From Candidatus Gastranaerophilales bacterium (GTDB lineage: Bacteria > Cyanobacteriota > Vampirovibrionia > Gastranaerophilales > Gastranaerophilaceae): a DNA stretch of 54,488 nt. The position numbers were made by a program, and so were the translations under genes. Every line of letters begins with the position of its first letter. Positions within the stretch are counted from its first letter, which is position 1. Location: the NCBI GenBank assembly GCA_944324455.1, contig CALUWJ010000012.1, positions 1 to 54,488 of the forward strand, given 5' to 3'. Shown piece by piece: positions 42,174-51,814 of the stretch. The notes below the pieces were generated by a model, which was not told the DNA's origin, ran no database searches, and saw only the letters and a list, made by a program, of their open reading frames with translations.

Positions 42174-44312
42174 TTAATTTTCCTCTAGAGCTTCTTTTGT
42201 TGCTTGCAAATATGCATAACCATATTTTTGATCAGGTTCTAAATGTGCACCTTCTGCCCATTCATTCCAAGCATTTATAAATACAATTTGTTCATTTTTT
42301 GTATGATTTTCTTTTGTCCAAAAAATAATATCCTTAAGCCATTTTTTGTAATTTTCTGGCGTATTCTCAAATATTCTTGCTTTTTTATAACATTTTCTTG
42401 CTGTATTGTCCCAATTTGGAAAACAATTTTTAAATATTTTGCAATTTGCATTATATAAATATCTTTTCTCTTTAACAAATTTTTCCATATCATAAGCAAG
42501 TCCGGAAAACTTTGGATTAACAAATTTTTCTTTTTTAACCGTAACTAAATCATCAATTCCGCAAGGGAAAAATTCCAACATTGCATCAAACCCGAGTTCT
42601 TGTATTTCTGCTGAATTAATATTCCCTCTAACGGACATCAAATATAAATCTTCAAACCCATTTTGTTTCGCAATATTTCTAATTTCTTTTATAAAATTCT
42701 TAATTTTTTCTTTTTCAAAAGTTTTTGGACTCGAAATAACAAAAATCGGTTTATTATCTATTTTTATATATCTCTGATCTTTAGCATATTTCAAAAAATC
42801 ATCCATAAATCGAATTGCGGTATCGTCTTCTATTTTTTGCTCATACATAACTTCTTTATCATCCCCACCATTCCAAGTTTTTGTCCAGTGGCTAGAATCC
42901 CAAAACAAACAAAAAGGCATATTTAAGGAGGTATCCGCCAAAAGCTTTTCCAACGGTTTCTCTAAAAGCTTTTGCCCATTAAACCAATAATAATAAAAAC
43001 AAAAACCTGCAATGCCATATTTTTTGGCTAATTCAATCTGTCTTTTTAAAACCTGCAAATTATCCAATTGATAAAAACCAACATCAATGGGCAAATGAGG
43101 CTGCCAATGATTAATATACTGAGGAGTTGCTTTTGTAACATTAAACCATTCAGTAAAACCTTTTTGAAACCATTTGTCATTTTCAGGAATTGCGTGATAC
43201 TGAGGAAGATAAAAAGAAATCAATTTTACATCATCTTCTTTAAAATCATGAGATTTTTCTGTTTCATCAACGAATTTGCTATTGTCAAGCTGCTGGTTTA
43301 AAATGTAATCCAAAAAAAGATTTTTATCTTTTAAATTAACTTTTTCTCTTTTTGGACGAATCTTGATTTTTATACCTAAAATTTTATATATTTTTATGTT
43401 ATTTTTATCATTATTTAAATATTTAACAGAATAAAGTTTTGATAATAAATACTTTATTTTCCATAAAATAAAAAATTTTTGATTTTTTGTATTTATATAT
43501 CTAGAATACTTTTCTTTATTTTTTAATATATATTTTGGCAATAAATCATCAGGTCTTATATTAACAAAAGTTATCCCTCTTTGCAGTATATCTTCATTAT
43601 TATCTATTGATTCTTGCATCGTTTCAAAGGTCATATTTTGCTTTGTATTAAATTGTTGCTCCACAATTGATTTTCTTTTCAATAAAATATCTTGCAAACT
43701 TCCCAAATACGAAAAATGCCATCCGCCATTTTTTATCTTTTTTCCATTACAAAATCTAAGATATGTAGGAAGACCGTATTTAGAATATTGGCAAGCCTCT
43801 TTATTGGAAGGCTCCAGCTTAGGATCACATAAATCCTTGTAAGTTGCAATTTTTGCTCCTTTGGAATATGGCGAAAATTCATTCAAAGAATTGAATTTAT
43901 AATAAAAATTCCACTGCCTTAATGTACAAACACCGCTTTTATACTTTTTAATTGCTTTATAATTTGGAATTTCATCGCAATCAGAAATAATGATAATATC
44001 GTCATCCTTGCAATCTTTTAATCCACGCATAATGGCGTCTCTTTGAAAATTTTCATAAAGCCATTTATTCCCAAAACTGTCATTTTGAGAGTGGTCAAGT
44101 TGTGGAAAATCATCCACTTTTATATAAATAACTTTATCTAAAAACTTTTTAAAGCGTTCTTTATTTTTTTCAAAAACAAATTCTTTATTTTCTCCGGTAT
44201 GAGTTTTGCTTCCTTCTGCTATAACAAACTTATCTACATAAGGATAAAGCAAATTAAATCTGAGCTCCAACAAGTCTAATTCATTAAAAAAAGTAAAACA
44301 ATCAAAAATCAC
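42174..44312 (-). CDS. Fusion: GT17-type transferase plus WbsX domain
   Basis: A 712-residue two-domain enzyme. Residues about 1-270 resemble GT17 (beta-1,4-N-acetylglucosaminyltransferase family): IFDCFTFFNELDLLELRFNL, FVIAEGSKTHTG, IIISDCDEIPN and GGWHFSYLGS. Residues about 350-712 are a WbsX/GH99-like domain (LISFYLPQYHAIPENDKWFQ, CFYYYWFNG, FINAWNEWAEGAHLEPDQ). GTG start with AAGGAG 10 bp before. The shared WbsX half and different transferase half relative to the preceding gene point to duplication with domain exchange. Confidence 0.85.
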   Translation of the reverse strand: MIFDCFTFFNELDLLELRFNLLYPYVDKFVIAEGSKTHTGENKEFVFEKNKERFKKFLDKVIYIKVDDFPQLDHSQNDSFGNKWLYENFQRDAIMRGLKDCKDDDIIIISDCDEIPNYKAIKKYKSGVCTLRQWNFYYKFNSLNEFSPYSKGAKIATYKDLCDPKLEPSNKEACQYSKYGLPTYLRFCNGKKIKNGGWHFSYLGSLQDILLKRKSIVEQQFNTKQNMTFETMQESIDNNEDILQRGITFVNIRPDDLLPKYILKNKEKYSRYINTKNQKFFILWKIKYLLSKLYSVKYLNNDKNNIKIYKILGIKIKIRPKREKVNLKDKNLFLDYILNQQLDNSKFVDETEKSHDFKEDDVKLISFYLPQYHAIPENDKWFQKGFTEWFNVTKATPQYINHWQPHLPIDVGFYQLDNLQVLKRQIELAKKYGIAGFCFYYYWFNGQKLLEKPLEKLLADTSLNMPFCLFWDSSHWTKTWNGGDDKEVMYEQKIEDDTAIRFMDDFLKYAKDQRYIKIDNKPIFVISSPKTFEKEKIKNFIKEIRNIAKQNGFEDLYLMSVRGNINSAEIQELGFDAMLEFFPCGIDDLVTVKKEKFVNPKFSGLAYDMEKFVKEKRYLYNANCKIFKNCFPNWDNTARKCYKKARIFENTPENYKKWLKDIIFWTKENHTKNEQIVFINAWNEWAEGAHLEPDQKYGYAYLQATKEALEEN

Positions 44313-44460
44313 TAATTAAAAACTCCTTATAAGATAATAAATAAAATACACAAAACAGTCATTACACTACAGACATTTATCATATAATATCTTACTCTAT
44401 CACAAATCATAAAAAATTTATGTTTTTATATAAAAATATTATCAAAAAATAAGATAAATT

Positions 44461-44496
44461 AAAATCTGTTGCTAAAATCTAATAGCAACAGATTTT
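44461..44496 (-). terminator. Intrinsic terminator after the HEXXH gene
   Basis: 13-bp perfect arms (44461-44473 and 44484-44496) around a 10-nt loop, with T-runs on both sides. It lies 22 bp past the stop of the minus-strand gene at 44518 and would also insulate the downstream glycosyltransferase genes. Confidence 0.8.
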
Positions 44497-44517
44497 TAAT
44501 AACTAAATTTAAATATA

Positions 44518-45582
44518 TTAATTCTCTATATTTTTATTTTCTTTTTCTAATTTTCTTGCTTCATATTTTGTTTGAATTTCATCTTTTACACAAATCGCAG
44601 CCTTGCAAGCTAAGGCAGCAGCAACAGCAGCAGATGCATAAGAAGAAAAACTACAAATATGTGATAATTTAATTTTTTTGAAAATATCTTTTGATAAATT
44701 TCCATTTTGAACCAATTTTTTAGCTACTCCTTGACCTCTTAGAGAAGCAATCCCTTCTTCTAAAACCATTGGAGCCATAGAAAGAGCTGTTAATAACGGT
44801 GCATGTTTTTTAATTTTATCTGCAGTTTTTTGAACTTTATTTTCAGATGTTTCATTTTCTGAATTCATATCAGACACTTTTTTCTTATTGAATAATGAAA
44901 TCAACAAAATTGCAGCTGGGGCTAAAAAGGATACAAGACGACATTTTTGCAAAGCTTTCGTTAAAAAAGAGCCATTGTTATTTAGCGCATGTCCCATCTC
45001 ATGGAATACGGTTGTTTGTAAAACTTTATCAGGAGTAATAATTTTATTTGCTTTTGGAAGATAAGCCGCATTTATACCCAACTTGCATTGCATTAAATTA
45101 AAATTAACACCCAATTTTATTAATTGTTCTTTATCTATATGTTTTGGAAACATCTTTGATAAAGCATTATATATAAAATTATCTTTCAATTCTTCTCTTA
45201 GCGCCATTCTTGCTTTTAAATCAACTCTAGAATCAATATTTTTAATTCCAAATAAACTAGAAAAAAGACCGTTAATTTGATTACTGTCTGTATTTTTTGC
45301 ATGTTTAAGTGAATCTAAGGAAGAAACTGTACTTACTTTGTATGCTCTTACTCCTTTATCATATAACCCTGTAGATTTTAGGGCTTCTTGCGTTGCTTTT
45401 GAAAGTTCAACACTATCATTATGCGAAAGTCTTAAAACTTTCGACATATGCTTTTGCACATTTGAACTTGGAATAGAAAGAATAGAATTTGCAACAGAAC
45501 TAACTAACAAAGCTGTTGCAACACCTTTGTTTTTATATTTTGGCTCATCAATTTGTTGATTTGATATGGCAATATCTGACAT
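44518..45582 (-). CDS. HEXXH metalloprotease-like membrane protein
   Basis: A 354-residue protein with a zinc-metalloprotease motif TTVFHEMGHALNN (HEMGH at 194-198) and a possible third ligand in LEEGIASLRG (about 275-280). Hydrophobic segments occur at about 20-36, 217-231 (FLAPAAILLISLF), 265-275 and 313-328. The N-terminus lacks a signal peptide but is followed by a weakly hydrophobic stretch. The family is not recognised; a membrane-embedded peptidase is likely. It lies between tRNA-Ser and a terminator. AAAGG precedes the ATG. Confidence 0.65.
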   Translation of the reverse strand: MSDIAISNQQIDEPKYKNKGVATALLVSSVANSILSIPSSNVQKHMSKVLRLSHNDSVELSKATQEALKSTGLYDKGVRAYKVSTVSSLDSLKHAKNTDSNQINGLFSSLFGIKNIDSRVDLKARMALREELKDNFIYNALSKMFPKHIDKEQLIKLGVNFNLMQCKLGINAAYLPKANKIITPDKVLQTTVFHEMGHALNNNGSFLTKALQKCRLVSFLAPAAILLISLFNKKKVSDMNSENETSENKVQKTADKIKKHAPLLTALSMAPMVLEEGIASLRGQGVAKKLVQNGNLSKDIFKKIKLSHICSFSSYASAAVAAALACKAAICVKDEIQTKYEARKLEKENKNIEN

Positions 45583-45668
45583 CTTCTAGCCTTTCACAAA
45601 TATATCTCTATAGTAATACAAAAATCAAAAACACACTAAATTGCTAATATGTTAAGAAAAATTAAAAA

Positions 45669-45755
45669 CAGAGATGAAGGGATTCGAACCCTTGGCGGAG
45701 TCGCCCCCGCACAGTCGTTCCAGGACTGCACCTTAAACCACTCGGACACATCTCT
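45669..45755 (-). tRNA. tRNA-Ser (anticodon GGA)
   Basis: A class II tRNA with long variable arm on the minus strand: acceptor AGAGATG/CATCTCT, anticodon stem CAGTC/GACTG with loop CTGGAAC (GGA), variable arm GCGGGGGCGACTCCGC, T-arm AAGGG-TTCGAAT-CCCTT and discriminator G. It reads UCU and UCC. CCA is not encoded. Confidence 0.94.
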
Positions 45756-45796
45756 ATTAATTCAATAATAACATAACAATTATTAATGTCTATTTT

Positions 45797-47515
45797 TTAA
45801 TGCAGTGTATCTACATAAATTCTATAAACCTTACCTTCTTTAATCTTTTTAAATTCTTTTTTGTTTTCTAAATCCTGAACCTTTATTCTGGTTAAAATAT
45901 AAACATTATTTTTCTTGTTTTTCTTGATATATTCAACCATTTCATCATAGTTATCTTTATTATTTGTAACTATATATTTAATTTTCTTTTTAGGATTTAA
46001 AATAGAATATTTAGCACTGAAACCATAAGTTACAATTTTAGAATTTTTTTGTTCATTAATAAATTGAGCATATTGCTCTAATTCATCTTGAGCAAAACTT
46101 GTATAATAAGGTATTCCAAAATCACAAGTTACATACACAGCACAAAGCATTAAAGCTAAGTGCCACAAAAACACTCTAAAAATACTTGCTTTTTTTAATA
46201 AAGTTATAACCCTTAAAGATATTAAAAATATAACTAATAACAAAGGACCTGCAAAAATTGTCGCATCAGTAACATAAAATTCAATATTATTTGGTAATAT
46301 CGGTTTATATATAAAAGCAAAAATTAAACCCAAAAACGATAAAACCAAAAACATTGTTGCATTAATATAATTTGAAATTCTTAGTGGTCTGGTTAATTCA
46401 TCTTCTTTAATTGCCTTATACCATAAATGCCCTACAATTAAAGCTAATGCAGGAAACATGGTTAAAATATAAGGAGGAAGTTTTGTGCTTGCAGTAGAAA
46501 AAAATAAAAATACGCAAATTGCATAAATATAACAAAATGCCATTGCTTTTTTTTCGTCATTTTCAACAACAAAAAAAGCACCTAATGATTTCGTAAATCT
46601 AATTTTTCTTAGAAGTCTTTTTATATCTCTAATTAAAATTACAATAAAATTAAATGTCCAAGGAATTAACCCTGCTAAGACAATTGGTACATAAAATAAA
46701 AACGGTTGTTTTCTTCCTAACCCTTCAGAATTTAAAAGACGGGCAAAATGATGCTTTAAAATATACATATTAACCCATTCTTGGTTATATGCTTGATATA
46801 TCAATATATGCCAAGGCAGAGCCACTAAAACCAAAATTAAAACCCCCGGCAAAATATATATGGGTTTAAAAAGTTCTTTTACTTTTCTTAAAAACAAATA
46901 AGTAAAAAATACCGTAATACATGGAACAGCAAGCCCAATAAAACCTTTAGCCAATACTGATAATGCCATAAATAAATAGCCAAAATACCAACAGTATTTT
47001 TTATTTTTTTCTTTTTCAATAAACAAAGGTAAGACTGCGCTATATATTGCAGCAGCAGAAAATGCCATGAAATTTAAATCTAAGATTGCAACATGGGTAA
47101 AAACCAAAAACCAAGCACTTGCCAATAAGACATTTGCTGATAAAAAGCCATAAAGCCTGCTTTTTAAAATTGTTTTTGCAAAAAAATACGTATAAAATAT
47201 TATAAAACTGCCAACAGCCCCTGTCATAAATCTGGCTGCAAAAATGCTTTTATAACCGAAAATTTTAAACGAAATTACATTCAGCCAAAAATACAGTGGC
47301 GGTTTTTCTAAAAACGGTTCAAAATTCAATATGGGAGTCAGATATTCTTTTGTCAAATACATATATCTGCTCATATTTACATATCTTGTTTCATCAATAT
47401 CAATCAATGGATATATTCCAATGTTTGAAAATATAAACAAAATACAGCCTAAAGCCAAAAATAATAAATAGCACAATTCTTTATGTTCATTATAAAATTT
47501 TTTAATTTTATCCAT
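45797..47515 (-). CDS. GT39/ArnT-type membrane glycosyltransferase
   Basis: Polytopic membrane enzyme of 572 residues that transfers a sugar from a lipid-phosphate donor, as ArnT/PMT-type (GT-C) enzymes do. The first outer loop has IDIDETRYVNMSRYM (catalytic Asp-Glu) and EPFLEKPPLYFWL, both family hallmarks. About a dozen hydrophobic helices follow, and a soluble C-terminal domain covers about the last 110 residues. Likely role: decoration of lipid A, glycan or protein in the envelope. It lies 9 bp after mazG. Confidence 0.9.
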   Translation of the reverse strand: MDKIKKFYNEHKELCYLLFLALGCILFIFSNIGIYPLIDIDETRYVNMSRYMYLTKEYLTPILNFEPFLEKPPLYFWLNVISFKIFGYKSIFAARFMTGAVGSFIIFYTYFFAKTILKSRLYGFLSANVLLASAWFLVFTHVAILDLNFMAFSAAAIYSAVLPLFIEKEKNKKYCWYFGYLFMALSVLAKGFIGLAVPCITVFFTYLFLRKVKELFKPIYILPGVLILVLVALPWHILIYQAYNQEWVNMYILKHHFARLLNSEGLGRKQPFLFYVPIVLAGLIPWTFNFIVILIRDIKRLLRKIRFTKSLGAFFVVENDEKKAMAFCYIYAICVFLFFSTASTKLPPYILTMFPALALIVGHLWYKAIKEDELTRPLRISNYINATMFLVLSFLGLIFAFIYKPILPNNIEFYVTDATIFAGPLLLVIFLISLRVITLLKKASIFRVFLWHLALMLCAVYVTCDFGIPYYTSFAQDELEQYAQFINEQKNSKIVTYGFSAKYSILNPKKKIKYIVTNNKDNYDEMVEYIKKNKKNNVYILTRIKVQDLENKKEFKKIKEGKVYRIYVDTLH

Positions 47516-47524
47516 TTTATCCTC

Positions 47525-48280
47525 TTACTTTGTTTCCTCTTTTGCTTTTTTCCAAAGCTTTTCATATTCATCAAAACTTAATTCATTTAATGGCTTATTT
47601 GTTAATTCTTCAAGCTTATTAAATCTTTTTATAAACTTATTATTTGCTTTTGATAAAGCTTCCTCAGGGTCAATTTTATTCCATCTAGCTATATTTACAA
47701 GAGAAAATAAAATATCTCCAAACTCATCAATTTTTTCTTCTTGGGTTTTTGCTTTTTTAAATTCTTCAATTTCGGAATTAAAACAATCCTCTAATTGCCG
47801 GTAATTTTGCCATTCAAACCCTGCCCTAACAGCTTTTTTAGATATTTTCATCGCTTTTAATAATGAAGGCAAATATTTTGGAATACCATCAAGAGTCTTT
47901 TTTCTTTCTTTCTTTTCTTTTTGCTTCAATTTTTCCCAATTTTCAAGAATTTTTTTAGTATCTGTTGTTTTATTTTCCCCAAAAACATGCGGATGTCTAT
48001 GGATTAATTTATCATTTAGCATTTTTGCAACATCTTGAATATTAAATTCATTGTTATCATCAGCAATTTGACTATGAAGCACAACTTGCAACAACACATC
48101 ACCCAATTCTTCTTTAATATGGTCAATATTATTTTCATCAATCGCTTCAACTGCTTCATAAGCTTCTTCAAGCATATTTTGTCTGATTGTATGATGAGTC
48201 TGTTCTCTATCCCATTGACAACCCTCAGGAGAGCGCAAAATTTTAACCGTTTTTATTAATTCATCTAAATAATTTGTCAT
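47525..48280 (-). CDS. mazG: Nucleoside triphosphate pyrophosphohydrolase MazG
   Basis: House-cleaning enzyme hydrolysing (d)NTPs to monophosphates. The N-terminal domain has LRSPEGCQWDREQTHHTIR and the metal-binding EEAYEAVEAI with EELGDVLLQVVLHSQIA. The C-terminal domain repeats the pattern (EEFKKAKTQEEKIDEFGDI, LFSLVNIARW). Length 251 residues. It lies 13 bp after hisG. Confidence 0.95.
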   Translation of the reverse strand: MTNYLDELIKTVKILRSPEGCQWDREQTHHTIRQNMLEEAYEAVEAIDENNIDHIKEELGDVLLQVVLHSQIADDNNEFNIQDVAKMLNDKLIHRHPHVFGENKTTDTKKILENWEKLKQKEKKERKKTLDGIPKYLPSLLKAMKISKKAVRAGFEWQNYRQLEDCFNSEIEEFKKAKTQEEKIDEFGDILFSLVNIARWNKIDPEEALSKANNKFIKRFNKLEELTNKPLNELSFDEYEKLWKKAKEETK

Positions 48281-48293
48281 TTTAAAATTCCAA

Positions 48294-49163
48294 TTACCTC
48301 ACCATTTGATCAACACTTAAAATTAATATGCCCTCACCGCCGATTTGTTTTAAATTATCTATTGCATCAAAAACTTTATCTTCATCAACTACAACGTGAA
48401 TTACAACTTTGTCATTATTATCATGCAAAGGAATAACAGTCGGAGATGAAAGCCCCGGAAGAAATTTTTCAACTTCCTTTAATTTATCTTTAGGAATATG
48501 AGCCATAAGATATTTTTTAGCTTTAGCATCAATAACAGAATCAATCGCTCTTATTAAAGAACGAAGTTTAATTTGTTTTTCTGTTTCTAAATCTTTTCTC
48601 GCACATAAAACCGTACTTGATGATAAAATTTTATCTATAATTTTTAATCTATTTGATTTTAGTGTAGTACCTGATGATGTAATATCTATAATAACATCGC
48701 AAAAACCTAAAGATGGCGTAATTTCAACAGCACCCATAATCTCAGAAATCTTTGCATTTTTTCCTAATTTTTCAAAATATCTTTTTGCAATATTTGGAAA
48801 TGACGTTGCAACTCTAATGTTATCAGGCAATTTTGATACATCATCTATATTTAATTCTTCAGGTAATGCTAACACCATATCGCATTTTCCAAAAGAAAAT
48901 TCTTTTACAATATCCAGTTCTATTTCTTTTTCAACAACAATATCTTTTCCTGTAAAACCAATATCTGCAACTTTTGAATCCAAAAAATTCGGAATATCAG
49001 CAGCCCTTACAAAAATTAGTTGAAATTTTTTATCTTTGGTCTCTAATTTTAAACATCTTTCATCTTTTAAATCAAGATTTAATCCTGCTTGATTTAAAAG
49101 TTCATATATTTTTTGCGATAGTCTGCCTTTATTTGGCAGCGCAATTTTTAAAACATTATTCAT
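48294..49163 (-). CDS. hisG: ATP phosphoribosyltransferase, long form
   Basis: First enzyme of histidine synthesis, joining ATP and PRPP. It begins VLKIALPNKGRLSQKIYELL, has VADIGFTGKDIVVE, RVATSFPNIAKRYFEK, and the PRPP motif VDITSSGTTLK-like IIDITSSGTTLKSNRLK. At 289 residues with a C-terminal ACT-like domain (VIHVVVDEDKVFDAIDNLKQ) it is the long form, which is feedback-inhibited by histidine and does not need HisZ. Photosynthetic cyanobacteria typically use the short form. No other his gene is in the window. Confidence 0.95.
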   Translation of the reverse strand: MNNVLKIALPNKGRLSQKIYELLNQAGLNLDLKDERCLKLETKDKKFQLIFVRAADIPNFLDSKVADIGFTGKDIVVEKEIELDIVKEFSFGKCDMVLALPEELNIDDVSKLPDNIRVATSFPNIAKRYFEKLGKNAKISEIMGAVEITPSLGFCDVIIDITSSGTTLKSNRLKIIDKILSSSTVLCARKDLETEKQIKLRSLIRAIDSVIDAKAKKYLMAHIPKDKLKEVEKFLPGLSSPTVIPLHDNNDKVVIHVVVDEDKVFDAIDNLKQIGGEGILILSVDQMVR

Positions 49164-49280
49164 TATTTAATCCTTTTTATTGGCATTTATTATCTTAACA
49201 TAAAACTAATTTTTTGTTACTTTACTTAAAGTGTTTTTAATATAAAATTAACGTATTCTAGTTAATTATAGGGGAAACAA

Positions 49281-50603
49281 ATGGAACATTTACATCAATT
49301 AGCTGCAAATAATGCAATAGTTGTATCTGCTATAATTTTATTAATAGCTTATATTTTTATTGCATGGGAAAAAATCCCCAAAGTTGTAATTGCTCTTTTG
49401 GGCGGTTCTTTAACTTTGTTTTTAGGATTATTAGCAACAGAAAAAACACACGACAATCTGACTGAATATTTCGTATCATTCATTGATTTTAATGTAATAT
49501 TCTTGCTTGTTTCAATGATGATTATTGTACACATTGCTTCAAAATCAGGCATGTTTACATGGATGGCAAATGAAATTTTAAAAAGAACAAAAGGTAAACC
49601 AAAACTTGTGCTTGTGGCACTTGCAATTTTTACAGGTGTTGCATCAGCATTTTTAGATAACGTTACAACGGTTATTTTGGTTCTTCCTATCACTTTTGCA
49701 GCTTGCAAATTATTAGACATTAACCCAATTCCATTTTTGATAACAGAAGTTTTCTGCTCAAATATCGGTGGAACGGCTACTTTAATTGGTGATCCTCCAA
49801 ACATAATTATCGGTTCTGCTGCAGGATTCAGCTTCATGGATTTTGTTAGAGAATTAACAGGAATTGTTGCAGTAATTATGGTTGTAGTTATTGCAATGCT
49901 AATTTTTATTTATAGAAAAGATTTAAAATCTTCTCCAGAAAAAATGGAACTTGTTTCAAAAATTGATAACTCAAATTCAATCACTGATATGAATTTAGCT
50001 ATCAGATCAGGGGTTGTATTATTACTTGTTATCCTAGGCTTTATTTCACATGATTTAACACATATTCCAACATTTCTAATTGCTATGATTGGTGCATCAG
50101 TGTTATTAATCTTTGAAAAACCTGCCGAAGTTTTAGTTGAAGTTGAATGGAATACAATATTCTTCTTTGTTGGTTTATTCATAATTATCGGTGGTCTTGA
50201 AGCCTCTGGCGGTATTGCCCTAATGGCAAAATGGCTTTTAGAAGTTACACAAGGTTCTCAAACGGCTACATCAATGATTATATTATGGGCATCAGGTATT
50301 TTATCAGGTATTATCGATAACATTCCATACACTGCAACAATGGCGCCCATGATAGCTGCAATTGAGCAAACTATGGGGCATGCCTACGCACATCCTCTAT
50401 GGTGGTCATTAGCACTTGGTGCCTGCCTAGGCGGAAACATGACAATAATTGGTGCTGCCGCAAATGTTATTGTTTCAGAAAACGCTCATAAAGCAGGTTA
50501 TCCGATTTCATTTATGCAATTTTTAAAATATGGTATAATTGTTACCATGACATCCTTAACGTTATCAACAGTATATATTTACCTTAGATATTTAGCGCAT
50601 TAA
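49281..50603 (+). CDS. ArsB/NhaD-type ion transporter
   Basis: Polytopic membrane protein of 440 residues in the ion transporter superfamily. Motifs: [18 protein letters not shown] and [20 protein letters not shown] (the GDPPN hairpin), and the second-half [16 protein letters not shown] and [20 protein letters not shown]. This fits NhaD-type sodium/proton antiport or arsenite-type export; NhaD seems likelier given the DNVTT/GDPPN context, but the substrate is unproven. AGGGGAA precedes the ATG. Its stop overlaps the ruvB start by one base. Confidence 0.88.
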   Translation: MEHLHQLAANNAIVVSAIILLIAYIFIAWEKIPKVVIALLGGSLTLFLGLLATEKTHDNLTEYFVSFIDFNVIFLLVSMMIIVHIASKSGMFTWMANEILKRTKGKPKLVLVALAIFTGVASAFLDNVTTVILVLPITFAACKLLDINPIPFLITEVFCSNIGGTATLIGDPPNIIIGSAAGFSFMDFVRELTGIVAVIMVVVIAMLIFIYRKDLKSSPEKMELVSKIDNSNSITDMNLAIRSGVVLLLVILGFISHDLTHIPTFLIAMIGASVLLIFEKPAEVLVEVEWNTIFFFVGLFIIIGGLEASGGIALMAKWLLEVTQGSQTATSMIILWASGILSGIIDNIPYTATMAPMIAAIEQTMGHAYAHPLWWSLALGACLGGNMTIIGAAANVIVSENAHKAGYPISFMQFLKYGIIVTMTSLTLSTVYIYLRYLAH

Positions 50604-51673
50604 TGATTATTTCAGATAATAATAAAAACAATACAAAAAAAGCACTCAAGAAGGAGCAAAATCCTGACTTGAGTGCTTCTTATATTGCTGTTGATGACGG
50701 ATATGAAAAAAATATCCGCCCTCTAAATTTTGATGATTATATAGGGCAAACTTCTCTAAAAGAAACTCTTAAAATTTCTATTGAAGCAGCCAAAAAAAGA
50801 AATACCTTTTTAGATCACCTTTTATTTTACGGGCCTCCGGGGTTGGGTAAAACAACCTTGGCAGGTATTATTGCAAATGAATTAAATGCTTCAATTAAAA
50901 TCACATCAGCGCCATCAATAGAGCGCCCTAGAGACATCATAGGAATTTTAATGCAATTAAAAGAAGGGGACGTTTTATTTATTGATGAAATTCATCGCCT
51001 GAATAAAATAGCAGAAGAAATCTTGTATCCTGCTATGGAAGATTTTTCAATCGATTTAACAACAGGAAAAAGTCAGAGTGTTAAAACGATGAGAATTCCT
51101 ATTCCAAAATTCACTCTTATTGGCGCAACAACAAAAGCAGGGGCATTATCAGGACCATTAAGAGATAGGTTTGGCATAATTCACAGATTAGAATTTTATA
51201 CACCCGAAGAATTATCTAAAATCATTAAAAGAACAGCTAAAATCTTAAATTTTGAAATAGATGATAATGGCGCAATGACAATAGCAAAACGCTCTCGCTG
51301 CACTCCTCGCATAGCTAACAGATTAGTTAAAAGAAGTGCCGATTGGGCAATAGTAAAGGGTGATGGCAAAATAACAGAAAAAATAGCCAGTGAAGCACTA
51401 TCAGCTCTTGAAATTGATGAAATCGGTTTAGATATAACAGATAGAGCCTTATTGAATTTAATGATAAACTCTTTTGACGGCGGTCCTGTTGGAATTGAAA
51501 CTCTTGCTGTTGCACTAGGCGAAGATATAAGAACCATTGAAGATGTTTATGAACCATATTTAATTCAAAAAGGCTTAATTTCAAGAACTTTAAGAGGCAG
51601 AAAAGTTACAAAATTAGCATACGAGCATTTAGGAATTAAATCAAATAGCGCCCAAATGGGGTTGTTTGATTAA
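50603..51673 (+). CDS. ruvB: Holliday junction helicase RuvB
   Basis: Motor ATPase of RuvAB branch migration. Walker A is GPPGLGKTT (77-85), Walker B is LFIDEIHRL, sensor [18 protein letters not shown], and the winged-helix C-terminus has [19 protein letters not shown]. Length 356 residues with an N-terminal extension of about 38 residues before [11 protein letters not shown]. It overlaps the transporter stop (TAATG), implying coupling. A perfect 11-bp hairpin (50640-50678) lies in its first codons. ruvA and ruvC are not adjacent. Confidence 0.97.
   Translation: MIISDNNKNNTKKALKKEQNPDLSASYIAVDDGYEKNIRPLNFDDYIGQTSLKETLKISIEAAKKRNTFLDHLLFYGPPGLGKTTLAGIIANELNASIKITSAPSIERPRDIIGILMQLKEGDVLFIDEIHRLNKIAEEILYPAMEDFSIDLTTGKSQSVKTMRIPIPKFTLIGATTKAGALSGPLRDRFGIIHRLEFYTPEELSKIIKRTAKILNFEIDDNGAMTIAKRSRCTPRIANRLVKRSADWAIVKGDGKITEKIASEALSALEIDEIGLDITDRALLNLMINSFDGGPVGIETLAVALGEDIRTIEDVYEPYLIQKGLISRTLRGRKVTKLAYEHLGIKSNSAQMGLFD
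50640..50678. other. Hairpin inside the start of ruvB
   Basis: AAGCACTCAAG (50640-50650) and CTTGAGTGCTT (50668-50678) are perfect 11-bp arms around a 17-nt loop that holds AAGGAG. On the plus strand CTTATATT follows, so termination would be weak. It could slow the ribosome or attenuate ruvB. Coding function is preserved through it. Confidence 0.4.
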
Positions 51674-51752
51674 ATAATATTTTTCACATTATTTCAACTT
51701 TTTATTTAATGCACCAATAATATAAATTGGTTGATATAAGCTGTGTTATAAA

Positions 51753-51780
51753 ATAAAAAAAAGGGGAGTGCGCACTCCCC
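51753..51780 (-). terminator. Terminator of the DGR operon
   Basis: GGGGAGTGC-GCACTCCCC is a perfect 18-bp palindrome (51763-51780). Read on the minus strand it is followed by eight or more T. It lies 35 bp beyond the last template/variable cassette and defines the 3' end of the retroelement transcript. Confidence 0.9.
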
Positions 51781-51814
51781 CGGATATCAAAACACAAAAA
51801 ATAACATAAACTTT

